A DNA stretch of 64,000 nucleotides from Sutcliffiella horikoshii (GCA_001636495.1 KV440964.1:2062666-2126665); one strand, 5' to 3'; positions 43,961 through 52,993 are shown, numbered from the stretch's first letter. Program-made: numbers and translations. Notes: generated by a model not told the origin, from the letters alone.

Positions 43961-45039
43961 TTCAAAAATTACAGATTGGATTTATCTTTATCATTATGTA
44001 TGTAAGTTTAAACCATTTGTTTTATCCGGATCTAATTTTGCAACTAACGAATTATGGACATTGGGGAGTGGTTTTTTGTCAAGGTTTGCTTCAATTATTT
44101 TTAATTTGGATTTATATAAAAGGATTGAGTTATTTTCCTCAACAGGATGTAATTGATATTTGTTTGAAAATCGGCAAACCAATTGCATTCATTCTTCTCA
44201 TTCCATTTGTAATTTCTTTAACAGCTTTGGTTACCATTAATAATCAGTTACATACTGAGGTTATAATCTCGATTTTTTTACCGCGCACCCCCTCCTGGCC
44301 AGTATTGGTACTTCTCTTTTTCATCACAACATATATCGCCTTAACAGGTTTAGGGACTATTCTTCGTGCATCCTTTTTCATATTCTTTATGGTTATTCCT
44401 TTGTTATTAATGATAACTTTCACCTCCTTTATAAATATTGATTGGTACAACGCAGCTCCGATTTGGCCACCTTCTATTAATTTTTTAAAAGAAAAAAAAT
44501 TCTTCTATCTTATGGGATATTCGGCTTTCTTACCCCTAGGATTCATGGTATACAAAACTGCATTAACTTTTCGTTCCATTTTTCTGGCATGGATGTGTGT
44601 AATGTTCTTCTCTCTTTCTTCGGTGTATATCCCACTATTGATATTTGGTCAAGAATCAGCCATTTCATTGACCTTTTCTATGGTTCGTGCAATTTATACT
44701 GTGGATGTCGATTGGTTCTTTTTAAATAAGCAATCAATGTTCTTGGGTTTATCTTTGATTGGATTCACTGTCATACTGAATGCCGTTTTACTATGGGTTA
44801 TTGGAAGAATTATGAATAAATTATTGAGATGGATAAAGGTTGAAATCTCCTACTGGATTATTGCTTTTTCTGTGGTCGCTTTTTTAGGTGCATTAATGGT
44901 CCCAAGTCTTGCTTGGACAGAAAGAATCTTTTTTTGGAGTGTGGGGGCCCAGGTCTTTTTTATGATAATAATTCCATTAACCATTTATATCTATGGATTT
45001 ATAATAAAAAGGAGAACAGCGTTTTATGAAGAGGGTTAA
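43957..45039 (+). CDS. Germinant receptor permease subunit GerB
   Basis: A 360-residue, ten-helix spore germination permease. It opens with IQKLQIGFIFIIMYVSLNHL and contains LTGLGTILRASFFIFFMVIP and a TVDVDWFFLNKQSMFLGLSL segment comparable to the RxDxx region of other GerB proteins. AAAAGGTGACG precedes the ATG within gerA. It overlaps gerC by 14 bases. Confidence 0.85.
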   Translation: MIQKLQIGFIFIIMYVSLNHLFYPDLILQLTNYGHWGVVFCQGLLQLFLIWIYIKGLSYFPQQDVIDICLKIGKPIAFILLIPFVISLTALVTINNQLHTEVIISIFLPRTPSWPVLVLLFFITTYIALTGLGTILRASFFIFFMVIPLLLMITFTSFINIDWYNAAPIWPPSINFLKEKKFFYLMGYSAFLPLGFMVYKTALTFRSIFLAWMCVMFFSLSSVYIPLLIFGQESAISLTFSMVRAIYTVDVDWFFLNKQSMFLGLSLIGFTVILNAVLLWVIGRIMNKLLRWIKVEISYWIIAFSVVAFLGALMVPSLAWTERIFFWSVGAQVFFMIIIPLTIYIYGFIIKRRTAFYEEG

Positions 45040-46072
45040 AGCTTTGATGATATTAATGTTTCTGGTTACCTTTCTCAGCGGATGTTGGGATATTAAGGAT
45101 ATAGATAAAAGAGTTCTCCCGTTGGTAATTGGTATTTCCAAAGTTAACAATGAGGACTATAAGGTAACGGTGCAAATCCCCATAACAAAAAAAGACGGCG
45201 AAATTTCGAGAATAGTAACAAGTATAGATGAAAATGTTTCTAGTGCCCTTGGACAAATAAAAACAAACTCTGAAAATGCGGTGGATTATTCACATGTGCG
45301 ATTGGTTATAATACAATCGGATTTATCAGATAACAAAGAAGAATTGAAGAAACTTGTGACGTTTTTGATGACCTCAAGGGAATTTCCCACAAACGCACAA
45401 TTGGCTTTTACAGATGTTTCTATTGAGGAACTGCTGTCAAATATTAACGACAAACTAGGTGTTGATTCCACTTCTTTATATGATTTTTTTAACAAAGGGG
45501 CTGGCTGGGCACCCGAGATTTTAAGTACTCGTATTTGGGAAGTGTATCGTAGTATGTTTTCATACACTGAAGATATAACCATTCCTATTGTTGATCCTGG
45601 AAAGGATACGGTAATAAATTATAAGGGCGCTGTTGCCTTAAAATTGGGTGAACTTACTCAAAGAATCGACCCTAATGAAACCCAATTAATTAAATTGTTC
45701 CAAAACAAAAATGCAAAAGGAAAAATAGAGAATGTTGGTTTTGCAAGTGTTATGATTACAAGTAGCGACATCGAAAATAAAACGTTAATGGAAAGTAATA
45801 AACCAGTAGTGTCTATTGACGTAAAGTTAAAAATACACGTTTTGGAACGAGAAGCAGGAATCTCGAATGAACTGATCAAAAAGGACCTAGAAAAGCTTAT
45901 TGAAGAACGGTTTAATAAGATGTTTGAAAAAGCTCAAGAAAACAAAACCGATATTTTTGGATTTGGTCAATATTTTCGAAATCAAATTCCATATGATGAT
46001 TTAAAAAATTGGAGAGAAGAGTATTATCCTGATTTAAAAGTGGATTTTCAAGTCCACACCAGTATGGAGTAA
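45026..46072 (+). CDS. Ger(x)C-family germination lipoprotein
   Basis: The signal peptide ends in the canonical FLSGCWDIKDIDKR, with the lipidated cysteine at residue 20. ISKVNNEDYKVTVQIPI, YSHVRLVIIQSDL and a C-terminal GFGQYFRNQIPYDDLKNWRE (the family's end motif) are all present. AAAAGGAG lies within gerB. Last gene of operon 3. Confidence 0.9.
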   Translation: MKRVKALMILMFLVTFLSGCWDIKDIDKRVLPLVIGISKVNNEDYKVTVQIPITKKDGEISRIVTSIDENVSSALGQIKTNSENAVDYSHVRLVIIQSDLSDNKEELKKLVTFLMTSREFPTNAQLAFTDVSIEELLSNINDKLGVDSTSLYDFFNKGAGWAPEILSTRIWEVYRSMFSYTEDITIPIVDPGKDTVINYKGAVALKLGELTQRIDPNETQLIKLFQNKNAKGKIENVGFASVMITSSDIENKTLMESNKPVVSIDVKLKIHVLEREAGISNELIKKDLEKLIEERFNKMFEKAQENKTDIFGFGQYFRNQIPYDDLKNWREEYYPDLKVDFQVHTSME

Positions 46073-46207
46073 CACTGGATTTATATGTTCTTATTTTGGA
46101 ATATATTGCAAGGAAACAATAAAAACAATACGCTAGAATAACCGGCTAATCTATAATTAATCTAGTGGGTATCAACCTAAATAAAAGTCAACAATAGTAA
46201 CCTCAAT

Positions 46208-46330
46208 TCTTATTCAACAAACGGGCGCGATCCTGGAATAAGGATCAGCGCTCGTTTTTATGTTGGCGAAAAAATATTTAATTGAAGGAATTTTAATATT
46301 ATGAAATAATTGGAATTAAGCAAACGGGCA
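46208..46330 (+). repeat. Composite intergenic repeat, well-preserved copy
   Basis: TTATTCAACAAACGGGCGCG then ATCCTGGAATAAGGAT and CAGCGCTCGTTTTTATG form the terminator. ATTGAAGGAATTTTAATATT and GAAATAATTGGAATTAAGC, then AAACGGGCAG, form the 3' part. It separates gerC from an unrelated small membrane-protein gene. Confidence 0.85.
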
Positions 46331-46379
46331 GTTTAGTTGAATAAACAGTGGTTACATTATGAGTAGGAGGTGTAACCTA

Positions 46380-46667
46380 ATGCAATATTTAAAGTTCATT
46401 TTGTATGAAGTGATTCTATTTAGCCCATTTTTTATATTGAATTTCTATGAAAGTATTTACTTCAAGTCACCGTTTACAAAAGGTGGATTTTTAGCCCTTA
46501 TAATATCTGTGTGTGTATATGCTGTTTTAATTAGTTTATTGATTAAATTATTTATACGGTTTGAAGCTATTTCATTTAAAAGAAAGACTTTACTTTCTAT
46601 TCTCAATTTATTTATATCTGGATTAATTACTGGCATTATAATGTCATTTATTCTCGGTGCAGAATAA
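46380..46667 (+). CDS. Small integral membrane protein (95 aa)
   Basis: ATG 46380 is eight bases after TAGGAGGTG. Three hydrophobic helices are visible (FILYEVILFSPFFILNF, FLALIISVCVYAVLISLLI and LFISGLITGIIMSFILG), with basic residues between the second and third (RFEAISFKRK). No family is recognised. Confidence 0.65.
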   Translation: MQYLKFILYEVILFSPFFILNFYESIYFKSPFTKGGFLALIISVCVYAVLISLLIKLFIRFEAISFKRKTLLSILNLFISGLITGIIMSFILGAE

Positions 46668-46745
46668 CTTTTGCTATAAAGCTAACGAGCTGAAGAGTTT
46701 AACAAGACGTATGTTAAAATCAGTAAAAACAATAGGGACTGATGA

Positions 46746-47205
46746 GATGGTACGATTAAAGATTGGAGATGTTTTTGAGATAGTTACATCAAATGGTATA
46801 GGGTTATTTCAATATGTCCATAAAGACGAAACCATAGGACAGCTAATCCGCATATTACCTAATTTATATGAGGAAGGGTATGTTATAGAAAAAGAAATAG
46901 TGGAAAAGAAGGAATTATATCTTATTCATTTCCCTTTAGGTTCTGCAATAAAGCAAAAAATTGTAGCTAAAAAGGGTAATTATCCAATTCCACAAGATTT
47001 TAAATTACCTCAAAAATTTAGAGATAACCATATAGTAAATGGTGAATTTATTTGTTGGCATATTGTTGATTATAATACTTGGAAAAGGGACAAAGTTGAA
47101 AAATTGTCCGATGAACAAAAGCAACTATCACCCTGGGGAACTTGGAATGACACTTTACTTAAAGAGAGATTGGCTGAAGGATGGACATTAAATAATTGGA
47201 TTTAG
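46746..47205 (+). CDS. Hypothetical protein, possibly immunity-like
   Basis: ATG 46746 gives about 152 residues (MVRLKIGDVFEIVTSNGIGL...). The open frame extends upstream to 46657, but that part contains a degenerate repeat (GCTAACGAGCTGAAGAG) and overlaps the preceding gene, so the shorter form is preferred although its ribosome site is weak. The fold looks mixed alpha/beta with a conserved-looking ICWHIVDYNTWKRDKVEKLS and an end of GTWNDTLLKERLAEGW. Size and style recall immunity proteins, but there is no toxin nearby. Confidence 0.55.
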
Positions 47206-47285
47206 TTATTCAGCTAACGCTCCATTAGTTCAATAACAATCTTCAACAATCTAGGGCTGATAGCTGAATAATAATTGTTGTAGTT
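47206..47285 (+). repeat. Hairpin repeat, TAGGGC core
   Basis: TTATTCAGCT immediately after the stop codon pairs with AGCTGAATAA at 47262-47271, enclosing TTCAACAATCTAGGGCTGAT. The core AATCTAGGGC is shared with 59437. Little T-run follows, so it is a poor terminator. Confidence 0.55.
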
Positions 47286-47310
47286 TAAATTAATCTATTG
47301 GAGCTGCTTT

Positions 47311-48177
47311 ATGGAAAACACCGATAAAATAATAGATGTTTTAGAAAGTGAAGGAATGTTAAGAAATGCTGAAATAGAGTTAAAACGCATGAATAGTGGT
47401 ACTACAAGAGGAGTCATATATACTCTTTTACTAGAGAATAACCCTACCTATGTTATCAAAATAGATGATCCGAAAATCATAAGTTCAACTAAAGATTTCC
47501 TGCTGGCATACAAAGAAATAAGTGTAATACCTGATGTGATTTATGCGGATGAAAATGATAATTACATAGTTTACACATATATCCCCGGAGAAACGCACAA
47601 CAACCGTGGTTCTAAATTAGATTGGATGACCATTTTAATCCGAGAATTATTTACTAAATACAAAAAGATAAATAATGATACATCATGGGGAAGGGTTAAT
47701 GGAATACATAGAAGTACCTGGTCAGATTTTAACTATATTAGTTTTCAGCTTGCTCATGAAAACATAGGAAACCATCTACCTAATGAAGACCATAGAAGAG
47801 TTAAAGAGTTAGTGGAGAAACTTAGAGATTATCATAATAAAGAGGAAAAATATTATCTTCACGGAGATACAGGGATCCACAATTTCGTCTATTATTCAAA
47901 TAAACTAGTCGGAGTTATAGATCCTTCACCTTTAATTGGTCCAAAGATTTATGACTTTACGTATGCATTATGCTCATCTCCAGATAGCCTGAATATAGAA
48001 ACGCTGCTGCCATTATTTGCGCTATGGAAAGTTAATACACCCTTCACAGAAGAACGGCTTATAGATGAGGTGATTTTTCAACTGTATACACGTATTGGCA
48101 CATGCATTAAAGTGCACCCTCAGGACTTAAGTAGCTATATGAAAGCTTGGACTAAATGGAGAGAGTATCTTAGTTGA
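47311..48177 (+). CDS. APH-family phosphotransferase
   Basis: A 288-residue aminoglycoside phosphotransferase/choline-kinase-fold protein. The ATP lysine lies in YVIKIDDPKI, the catalytic Brenner motif is YYLHGDTGIHNFVYY (HGDxxxxN) and the metal-binding aspartate follows in GVIDPSPLIGPKIYDFTYAL. Substrate is unknown: antibiotic, nucleoside and small sugar are all possible. TTGGAGC precedes the ATG. Single-gene unit between repeats. Confidence 0.85.
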   Translation: MENTDKIIDVLESEGMLRNAEIELKRMNSGTTRGVIYTLLLENNPTYVIKIDDPKIISSTKDFLLAYKEISVIPDVIYADENDNYIVYTYIPGETHNNRGSKLDWMTILIRELFTKYKKINNDTSWGRVNGIHRSTWSDFNYISFQLAHENIGNHLPNEDHRRVKELVEKLRDYHNKEEKYYLHGDTGIHNFVYYSNKLVGVIDPSPLIGPKIYDFTYALCSSPDSLNIETLLPLFALWKVNTPFTEERLIDEVIFQLYTRIGTCIKVHPQDLSSYMKAWTKWREYLS

Positions 48178-48209
48178 CCACCATAATTAAGTACATAAAT
48201 AGGATGACC

Positions 48210-48335
48210 ATTATTCAGCAATCGGGCGCGATCCAGGAACAAGGATCAGCGCCATTTTTGTCGTGGCCAAAGAGAATTTCATATTGTAGGAATTATTAGA
48301 TTATGAAATAATTGGAATTAAGCAAACGGGCAGTT
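48210..48335 (+). repeat. Composite intergenic repeat
   Basis: TTATTCAGCAATCGGGCGCG with ATCCAGGAACAAGGAT and CAGCGCCATTTTTG, then GGCCAAAGAG, TATTGTAGGAATTATTAG and GAAATAATTGGAATTAAGC, then AAACGGGCAG. All blocks are present. Confidence 0.85.
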
Positions 48336-48391
48336 TAGTGAAATACAGAATTTTAAAAATGTTACAATAAATAAAAAGGGAGAGGATAACT

Positions 48392-48577
48392 TTGGATAAA
48401 AGGATATTCTATCTAATACTACAAATGATATTTATTATTGTGATGTTAATATTTTCCTATTATTTTTTATTTGATAAACAAGTTGTAAAAGTTATTACTT
48501 TTTTTGTTATGGTAACATCTATAATACTCTTGGGTTATTATCTTAATAAAAAATTCAAACGGGATAATAAAGATTAA
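48392..48577 (+). CDS. Small membrane protein (61 aa)
   Basis: TTG 48392 is preceded by GGGAGAGGATAAC. Two hydrophobic helices (FYLILQMIFIIVMLIFSYYF and VKVITFFVMVTSIILLGYYL) are followed by a basic tail (NKKFKRDNKD). No family is recognised. Confidence 0.6.
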   Translation: MDKRIFYLILQMIFIIVMLIFSYYFLFDKQVVKVITFFVMVTSIILLGYYLNKKFKRDNKD

Positions 48578-48635
48578 TAAAGGCTTTCTTTCGCTAACGG
48601 GAGCAATAGCACAATAAATATTGCAGCCCTTATAC

Positions 48636-48656
48636 AACAAACTAGGAGCGATTGTT
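48636..48656 (+). repeat. Short hairpin repeat, TAGGAGC loop
   Basis: AACAAAC and GATTGTT pair (one mismatch) around TAGGAGC. It is the short form of the family seen at 59437 and lies between two small genes. Confidence 0.5.
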
Positions 48657-48698
48657 TTAAAAGGGTAATACTTAAATTAGATGGAGGGAGGAGCATAT

Positions 48699-48836
48699 AT
48701 GGCATATATTTTCATCGGAATCGTAGTGTTTGTCGTCTGTTTTTCAATTTTTAAAGCCATTAAGAAAAGGAGATTACCAAGTAACAATTATACTCCGTTT
48801 GATGACATTGAAAGGGGTAAAGCTGATAAAGATTAG
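48699..48836 (+). CDS. Small membrane protein, DUF3951-like (45 aa)
   Basis: ATGGAGGGAGGAGC gives a strong ribosome site before ATG 48699. One helix (AYIFIGIVVFVVCFSIFKAI) is followed by a basic stretch and SNNYTPFDDIERGKADKD. The YTPFDDI motif resembles DUF3951 proteins of Bacillus, an assignment from memory. Role unknown. Confidence 0.6.
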   Translation: MAYIFIGIVVFVVCFSIFKAIKKRRLPSNNYTPFDDIERGKADKD

Positions 48837-48852
48837 GTAATTTCTTATGCCG

Positions 48853-48868
48853 CAATCTGAAGCGATTG
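48853..48868 (+). repeat. Short hairpin repeat, TGAAGC loop
   Basis: CAATC-TGAAGC-GATTG is a five-pair hairpin in the same CCGCAATC context as the longer repeats. Confidence 0.45.
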
Positions 48869-48938
48869 TAACATAATGGATTATTTCTATATTATTAAAT
48901 AGGCTGGATTTTAGGGGGGAGTTTTTATAAAGAGTATA

Positions 48939-49193
48939 ATGGGCGTATTTTTATTTACTTTCTCTAGCTTTTTAATATGGTTGTATCTCGCTTCAAATCA
49001 CTCTACTCCTGATGATTGGTGGACTGTGAAATATGTAAAAGAAACCTATACAGTAGACAACGAAGTTAAAATGATTCCACATCATTTTTCGACATCTCTA
49101 TTAAAGGTCATAATCGGTACAGGAATTTTTATTTTGTTAGGAACTTTGCTTTCATTTCTTGTTATTAACAGGAAACAAAGAAGACTGGATTAA
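48939..49193 (+). CDS. Small membrane protein (84 aa)
   Basis: Two membrane helices (GVFLFTFSSFLIWLYLAS and VIIGTGIFILLGTLLSFLV) flank an extracellular loop with DDWWTVKYVKETYTVDNE. GGGGGGAG lies 16 bases before ATG 48939, which is too far; the in-frame ATA at 48927 sits five bases from it. The start may therefore be non-standard or mutated. No family is recognised. Confidence 0.6.
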   Translation: MGVFLFTFSSFLIWLYLASNHSTPDDWWTVKYVKETYTVDNEVKMIPHHFSTSLLKVIIGTGIFILLGTLLSFLVINRKQRRLD

Positions 49194-49246
49194 TTCGATA
49201 ATTGAATGTAATCCAAACTGGAAACCATTATAAAATCACTACATTA

Positions 49247-49279
49247 ATCTTCCGCAATCTAGGAGCTTTAATTGAAGAT
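49247..49279 (+). repeat. Short hairpin repeat, AATCTAGGAGC core
   Basis: ATCTTC and GAAGAT form the arms around CGCAATCTAGGAGCTTTAAT. The left part is the family arm ATCTTCCGCAATC; the right arm is complementary to it rather than to the arms of other copies. Confidence 0.55.
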
Positions 49280-49313
49280 AACGAAAAAGATTTTTATAGA
49301 GGGAGGTTATTAT

Positions 49314-49871
49314 TTGAAAAAGGAAGTAATGTTTATTCACAGCGCAGGACCCCAGGAAGGGAAACAGGGAAGTAGCCAACTAATCGCTTACTTACAAAAA
49401 TCGATTAGTTCGGATTACATTTTTTCCTCCCCTGCCATGCCAGATCCTGAAAACCCGAGTTATGATTTATGGAAGAACGTATTAAAAGAGAAACTTTCTG
49501 AGTTAAATGGTTCCGTTATTTTAATCGGCCATTCACTAGGTGGCTCTGTCCTCCTAAAGTATCTCTCAGAAGGAAATTGTAATTTATCCATCTCTGGTTT
49601 GTTTTTGATGGGATCGCCGTACTGGGGCCTGGATAAAGATTGGCTATTTAGAGAATTTGAACTCTCCGATAAATTTGCTACAAGACTACCTCAAATCTCA
49701 CAAATCTATCTATATCATAGTCGAAATGATGAAGTAGTACCTTTTTCTCATTTTGAACACTATGCCTATAAACTTCCACACGCGAAGGCAAGGATCTTCG
49801 AGAACTACGGGCATTTATTTCAAGATGAACTGCCTGAACTTGTTCAAGATATCGAAGTATTAAATCGTTAA
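49314..49871 (+). CDS. Alpha/beta hydrolase (RBBP9/YdeN-like)
   Basis: A 185-residue serine hydrolase-like protein. The nucleophile elbow is VILIGHSLGGSVLLKYL (GHSLG), the acid lies in YHSRNDEVVPFSHFEHYA and the histidine in NYGHLFQDEL, giving a full catalytic triad. TTG 49314, eight bases after GGGAGG, is preferred to the upstream in-frame ATG 49272, which overlaps the short repeat. Substrate is unknown. Confidence 0.88.
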   Translation: MKKEVMFIHSAGPQEGKQGSSQLIAYLQKSISSDYIFSSPAMPDPENPSYDLWKNVLKEKLSELNGSVILIGHSLGGSVLLKYLSEGNCNLSISGLFLMGSPYWGLDKDWLFREFELSDKFATRLPQISQIYLYHSRNDEVVPFSHFEHYAYKLPHAKARIFENYGHLFQDELPELVQDIEVLNR

Positions 49872-49974
49872 AAGAAAATTTTTAATTCACCGTATACTTA
49901 CCGATTTCAGTTGTAGCAATTGTAGACTAGCATAAGGTCAATTTCGCAACAATGAGAATTATCTTGATATCAAG

Positions 49975-50092
49975 TCTTCCTTTTAAAAGCGCGATCCACA
50001 AGGATCAGCGCTCGTTTTTATATGGGCCAAAGAAAATATCTTATTGAAGGAATTTTTAGATTATGAAATAATTGGAATTAAGAAAACGGGTA
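49975..50092 (+). repeat. Composite intergenic repeat
   Basis: GCGCGATCCACAAGGATC and AGCGCTCGTTTTTATATG form a compact terminator; GGGCCAAAG, TTATTGAAGGAATTTTTAG and GAAATAATTGGAATTAAG follow. The left arm is altered (TCTTCCTTTTAAAAGC). Confidence 0.85.
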
Positions 50093-50155
50093 GGATAGTT
50101 AAACTACTTTGGATATTTCACATTATGTTGAGAAACATATATAGGAGGTCAGACC

Positions 50156-51247
50156 ATGCATGAGACATTAGATAAAGTAGAACAGGTTATTGAGAGCTTT
50201 TTAAATGAGAACAAAATTCCCGGGCTGAGTTTACATATAGTTTCTGATGGAGAGAGTATTTTCACTTTCGATTATGGCTATTCAAACCTAAAACTAAAGA
50301 AACCTATGCAACAAGATACAGTCAGTTCAATAATGAGTATTTCAAAAAGTTTTACTGCCATGGCAATGTTACATTTAGAAGAAAATACTGATTTTAATTT
50401 AGAAACACCTATTATTGAATATCTACCTTATTTTAGTACAAAGAGCGGTAGATATAATGAAATTACTTCTAAGCACTTACTGAGTCATACTGCTGGTTTG
50501 CCAGATAATATATGGCTTGTGAAATTACTGGATAAAGGTTTATATAAATTTGCAAAAGATCTCCCAGAATACCAATTTATTTTTAAACAATGTCCAAACA
50601 TTGAAGATACTATTACTAAAATAAAAAGCAGAGAAGATATCACAAAGTATTTTTCAAATATTGACTTAGCATATGAACCAGGTAAAGGATGGCTGTATTG
50701 TACAGATGCATACGTAATTTTGGCTGATGTTTTAGAAAAAATAAGTGGTTTGACGTGGGAAGAATATGTAACAAAAAATATAATAAAACCCTTAAACATG
50801 AATAGTACATACATAAACCCCTCAAAGGGTTCACCTTATAATATGAATGAGTACTATTTATATAGTAAAAGCGACTTTATAAAAATACCGACTCCTAATA
50901 ATCAGTTAGGGGCACCTGTTGGATTTATCTATTCAACTGCAAATGATATGGCAAAATATTTAATTGCACTAATGACAAGTGAACAGAAATTCATTAGTCA
51001 ATTGAGTAGAAGTAAAATGTTTTCAATGATTGCACAAAGAGAGCCTGGGTTAAGCTATGGACTTGGTTGGAAAATTAAAAAGTTGCGTGAATTAAAGGTG
51101 ATTGAACATGCAGGAGGATATCCAGGAGTCAGTAGTTTTGCATCCATGATACCAGCCAAAACCTTTGGACTTGTTATGTTATGTAATATTGGTGATGCTC
51201 CTCTTCAAATTTTATCAGATAATATAGTCGATATTTTTTATCCCTAA
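50156..51247 (+). CDS. Serine beta-lactamase-like hydrolase (AmpC/esterase type)
   Basis: A 363-residue penicillin-binding fold protein. The SxxK motif is SISKSFTAMAML (Ser at about 62), the second motif appears as YCTDAYVILADVL (Y-x-T in place of YxN) and the third as EHAGGYPGVSSFA (HxGG). No signal peptide is present, so a cytosolic esterase or peptidase is likelier than an antibiotic-destroying beta-lactamase. ATAGGAGGTC precedes the ATG. Confidence 0.88.
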   Translation: MHETLDKVEQVIESFLNENKIPGLSLHIVSDGESIFTFDYGYSNLKLKKPMQQDTVSSIMSISKSFTAMAMLHLEENTDFNLETPIIEYLPYFSTKSGRYNEITSKHLLSHTAGLPDNIWLVKLLDKGLYKFAKDLPEYQFIFKQCPNIEDTITKIKSREDITKYFSNIDLAYEPGKGWLYCTDAYVILADVLEKISGLTWEEYVTKNIIKPLNMNSTYINPSKGSPYNMNEYYLYSKSDFIKIPTPNNQLGAPVGFIYSTANDMAKYLIALMTSEQKFISQLSRSKMFSMIAQREPGLSYGLGWKIKKLRELKVIEHAGGYPGVSSFASMIPAKTFGLVMLCNIGDAPLQILSDNIVDIFYP

Positions 51248-51357
51248 TATTAGAGTGTTAAATTTGTGAATAATCTCACTTAAGATAACTGGTGAGTTAT
51301 TTCAATAAAACTCATCAGCAATCTGGATCTTTTTTTTAATAAGACGATAACAGAAGG

Positions 51358-51484
51358 TCTTCGTTCGGCAATCGGGCGCGATTCTGTATCATGGATCAGC
51401 GTTCGTTTTTATATTGGAGAAGGGAATATCTTGTTGTAGGAATATTTATATTATGAAACAATTGGAATTAAGCAAACAGGCAGA
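51358..51484 (+). repeat. Composite intergenic repeat
   Basis: TCGGCAATCGGGCGCG, ATTCTGTATCATGGAT and CAGCGTTCGTTTTTATAT form the terminator; TTGTTGTAGGAATATTTA and GAAACAATTGGAATTAAGC, then AAACAGGCAG, form the 3' part. A few substitutions relative to consensus. Confidence 0.8.
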
Positions 51485-51541
51485 ATAATATACAAAGGAT
51501 TGATAGAATTTCTGCTCAAACAGATATAAGTAAAGGGGTAT

Positions 51542-52006
51542 ATGATATTGCAATTTTGTCCGAAAAAAATAAGTATTGAAGAAGCAACAAAAGACGGAAT
51601 AAAATTAAATTTTGATCAAATGAACAATGGTGAAAAGCGATATAGGTTAGTAGGACCTGATGGCAGTGGCTATTGCCGGACTTTAGGTTCTAATAAAGGT
51701 GCTTGGCAGAACAGTCATTATCATAAAGCAGCTACTGAAATTTACATAGTCCAGTCTGGTTGGATTATTTATGGAGAGATAGATCATAGTAAGAATTGTA
51801 AATTGAATTACTTAAAAGAAGGACAGAGTGTAACTGTATTACCTTTTGTCCATCACAATGTATTTATGTCACCTAATTCGGTTGTTCATACCGTCAAATG
51901 CGGGAAAACAGACAGAGGTGCAGATTGGTTTCCTTCTGAGGAATTAGATGAGTATACAAAATCTTTTTCAGAAGAAGATTTATTTAAACTGTTTGTTAAA
52001 ATATAG
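51542..52006 (+). CDS. Cupin-domain protein
   Basis: ATG follows AAAGGGGTAT. The 154-residue chain has a cupin metal site in NSHYHKAATEIYIVQSGWII (HxH...E) and a second motif with LPFVHHNVFMSPNSVVHTVK, so it is a single-domain beta barrel. Cupins range from isomerases to storage proteins; this member cannot be narrowed. Single-gene unit. Confidence 0.8.
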   Translation: MILQFCPKKISIEEATKDGIKLNFDQMNNGEKRYRLVGPDGSGYCRTLGSNKGAWQNSHYHKAATEIYIVQSGWIIYGEIDHSKNCKLNYLKEGQSVTVLPFVHHNVFMSPNSVVHTVKCGKTDRGADWFPSEELDEYTKSFSEEDLFKLFVKI

Positions 52007-52187
52007 ACCTCTATTCAGCTATTATTGGCGATAATTGAAGCAGACTAAATTTTTCAAGGTAAAATAAGTAAATTATCCTATTAAAAAGCGTAATAGCTAA
52101 GTATCTAGGAATAGAGACCAGATGTTTTACCCGAATGCATCGGATGTAATCATTGTAAAGGACGAAACGAATTCATAGGAGAAACTA

Positions 52188-52993
52188 ATGAAATTAATTA
52201 TTGCTCTAGCCCAGTTTAAACCAACACTTAATGTCACAGAGAATCTTAATAAGATGGTTAAGTTGATAACCCAAACTAAAGAGAATGATATTGTGGTAAT
52301 GCCTGAAGGCTGTTTATCAGGGTATTCACATAACCTTGGATTTTTAAATGAAAATATTGCTCTTAAAATAGAGCAAGCACTTTTAAACCTTCAATCCTAT
52401 ACGAAACAACACCATGTTCATTTAATATTTGGTTCCTGTATAAGGGAAGAGTGTAGCTGGTATAATGCGGGAATCTACATATCTCCCAATGGAATTAAAC
52501 ATATATATATAAAGGTAAATTTGGCCATTCATGAAAGAGGAATTCTCAAAGAAGGAAACGATCTTTCTTGTTTTGACTTAGATAATGGTGAAGCAAATAT
52601 TAAAGTTGCTATTCAATTATGTCGAGAGATACGTTTCCCTGAACAATGGAAATTCCTTTCTTTAAATGGTGCAAATGTAATTTTTTATCTCACTAATATT
52701 ATAGATACTGAAGAACTTGATATTTGGAACGCTCACTTAATTAGTCGTGCAGCAGAAAATCAACGCTATGTTATTTCGTCAAATATAGCACATGTAGAAC
52801 AAGGCAAGGCTGTTCATCAATGGTAATCTCACCAAAGGGGAAAGTAATTAACATCCTAAAAGTAGATTGTGAGTCATTAGAAAGAATACAAATAGATCTA
52901 AGTGAAAATTCTAATTGGTATTTGAGCCAGAGTCGAAAAGATTTACTAGATGTTATAGATGTTGGTCTTTTAAATAATAGTTGGCAGAAATAG
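52188..52993 (+). pseudogene. Nitrilase-superfamily amidohydrolase, frameshifted
   Basis: The first frame reads a carbon-nitrogen hydrolase with its Glu-Lys-Cys triad: VVMPEGCLSGYS, IYIKVNLAIHERG and VAIQLCREIRFPEQW. Near 52820 it ends as AVHQW plus stop where other members continue with a P-S-M-x-I strand. The next frame reads SSMVISPKGKVINILKVDCE and runs to a stop at 52993. A one-base indel between about 52805 and 52822 explains both parts. Enzymes of this superfamily hydrolyse amides such as omega-amides. Loss of about 60 C-terminal residues probably inactivates it unless this is a sequencing error. Confidence 0.75.

Noticed and set aside
46657-46745. Longer N-terminus of the gene at 46746
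   Set aside because: The extension overlaps the preceding gene and a degenerate repeat copy and has no ribosome site.
47311-48177. Assigned aminoglycoside resistance gene
   Set aside because: The catalytic motifs show the kinase fold only; nothing in the sequence identifies an aminoglycoside as substrate.
50156-51247. True secreted beta-lactamase giving antibiotic resistance
   Set aside because: No signal peptide or lipobox and an altered second motif (YCT); a cytosolic esterase or peptidase is more likely.
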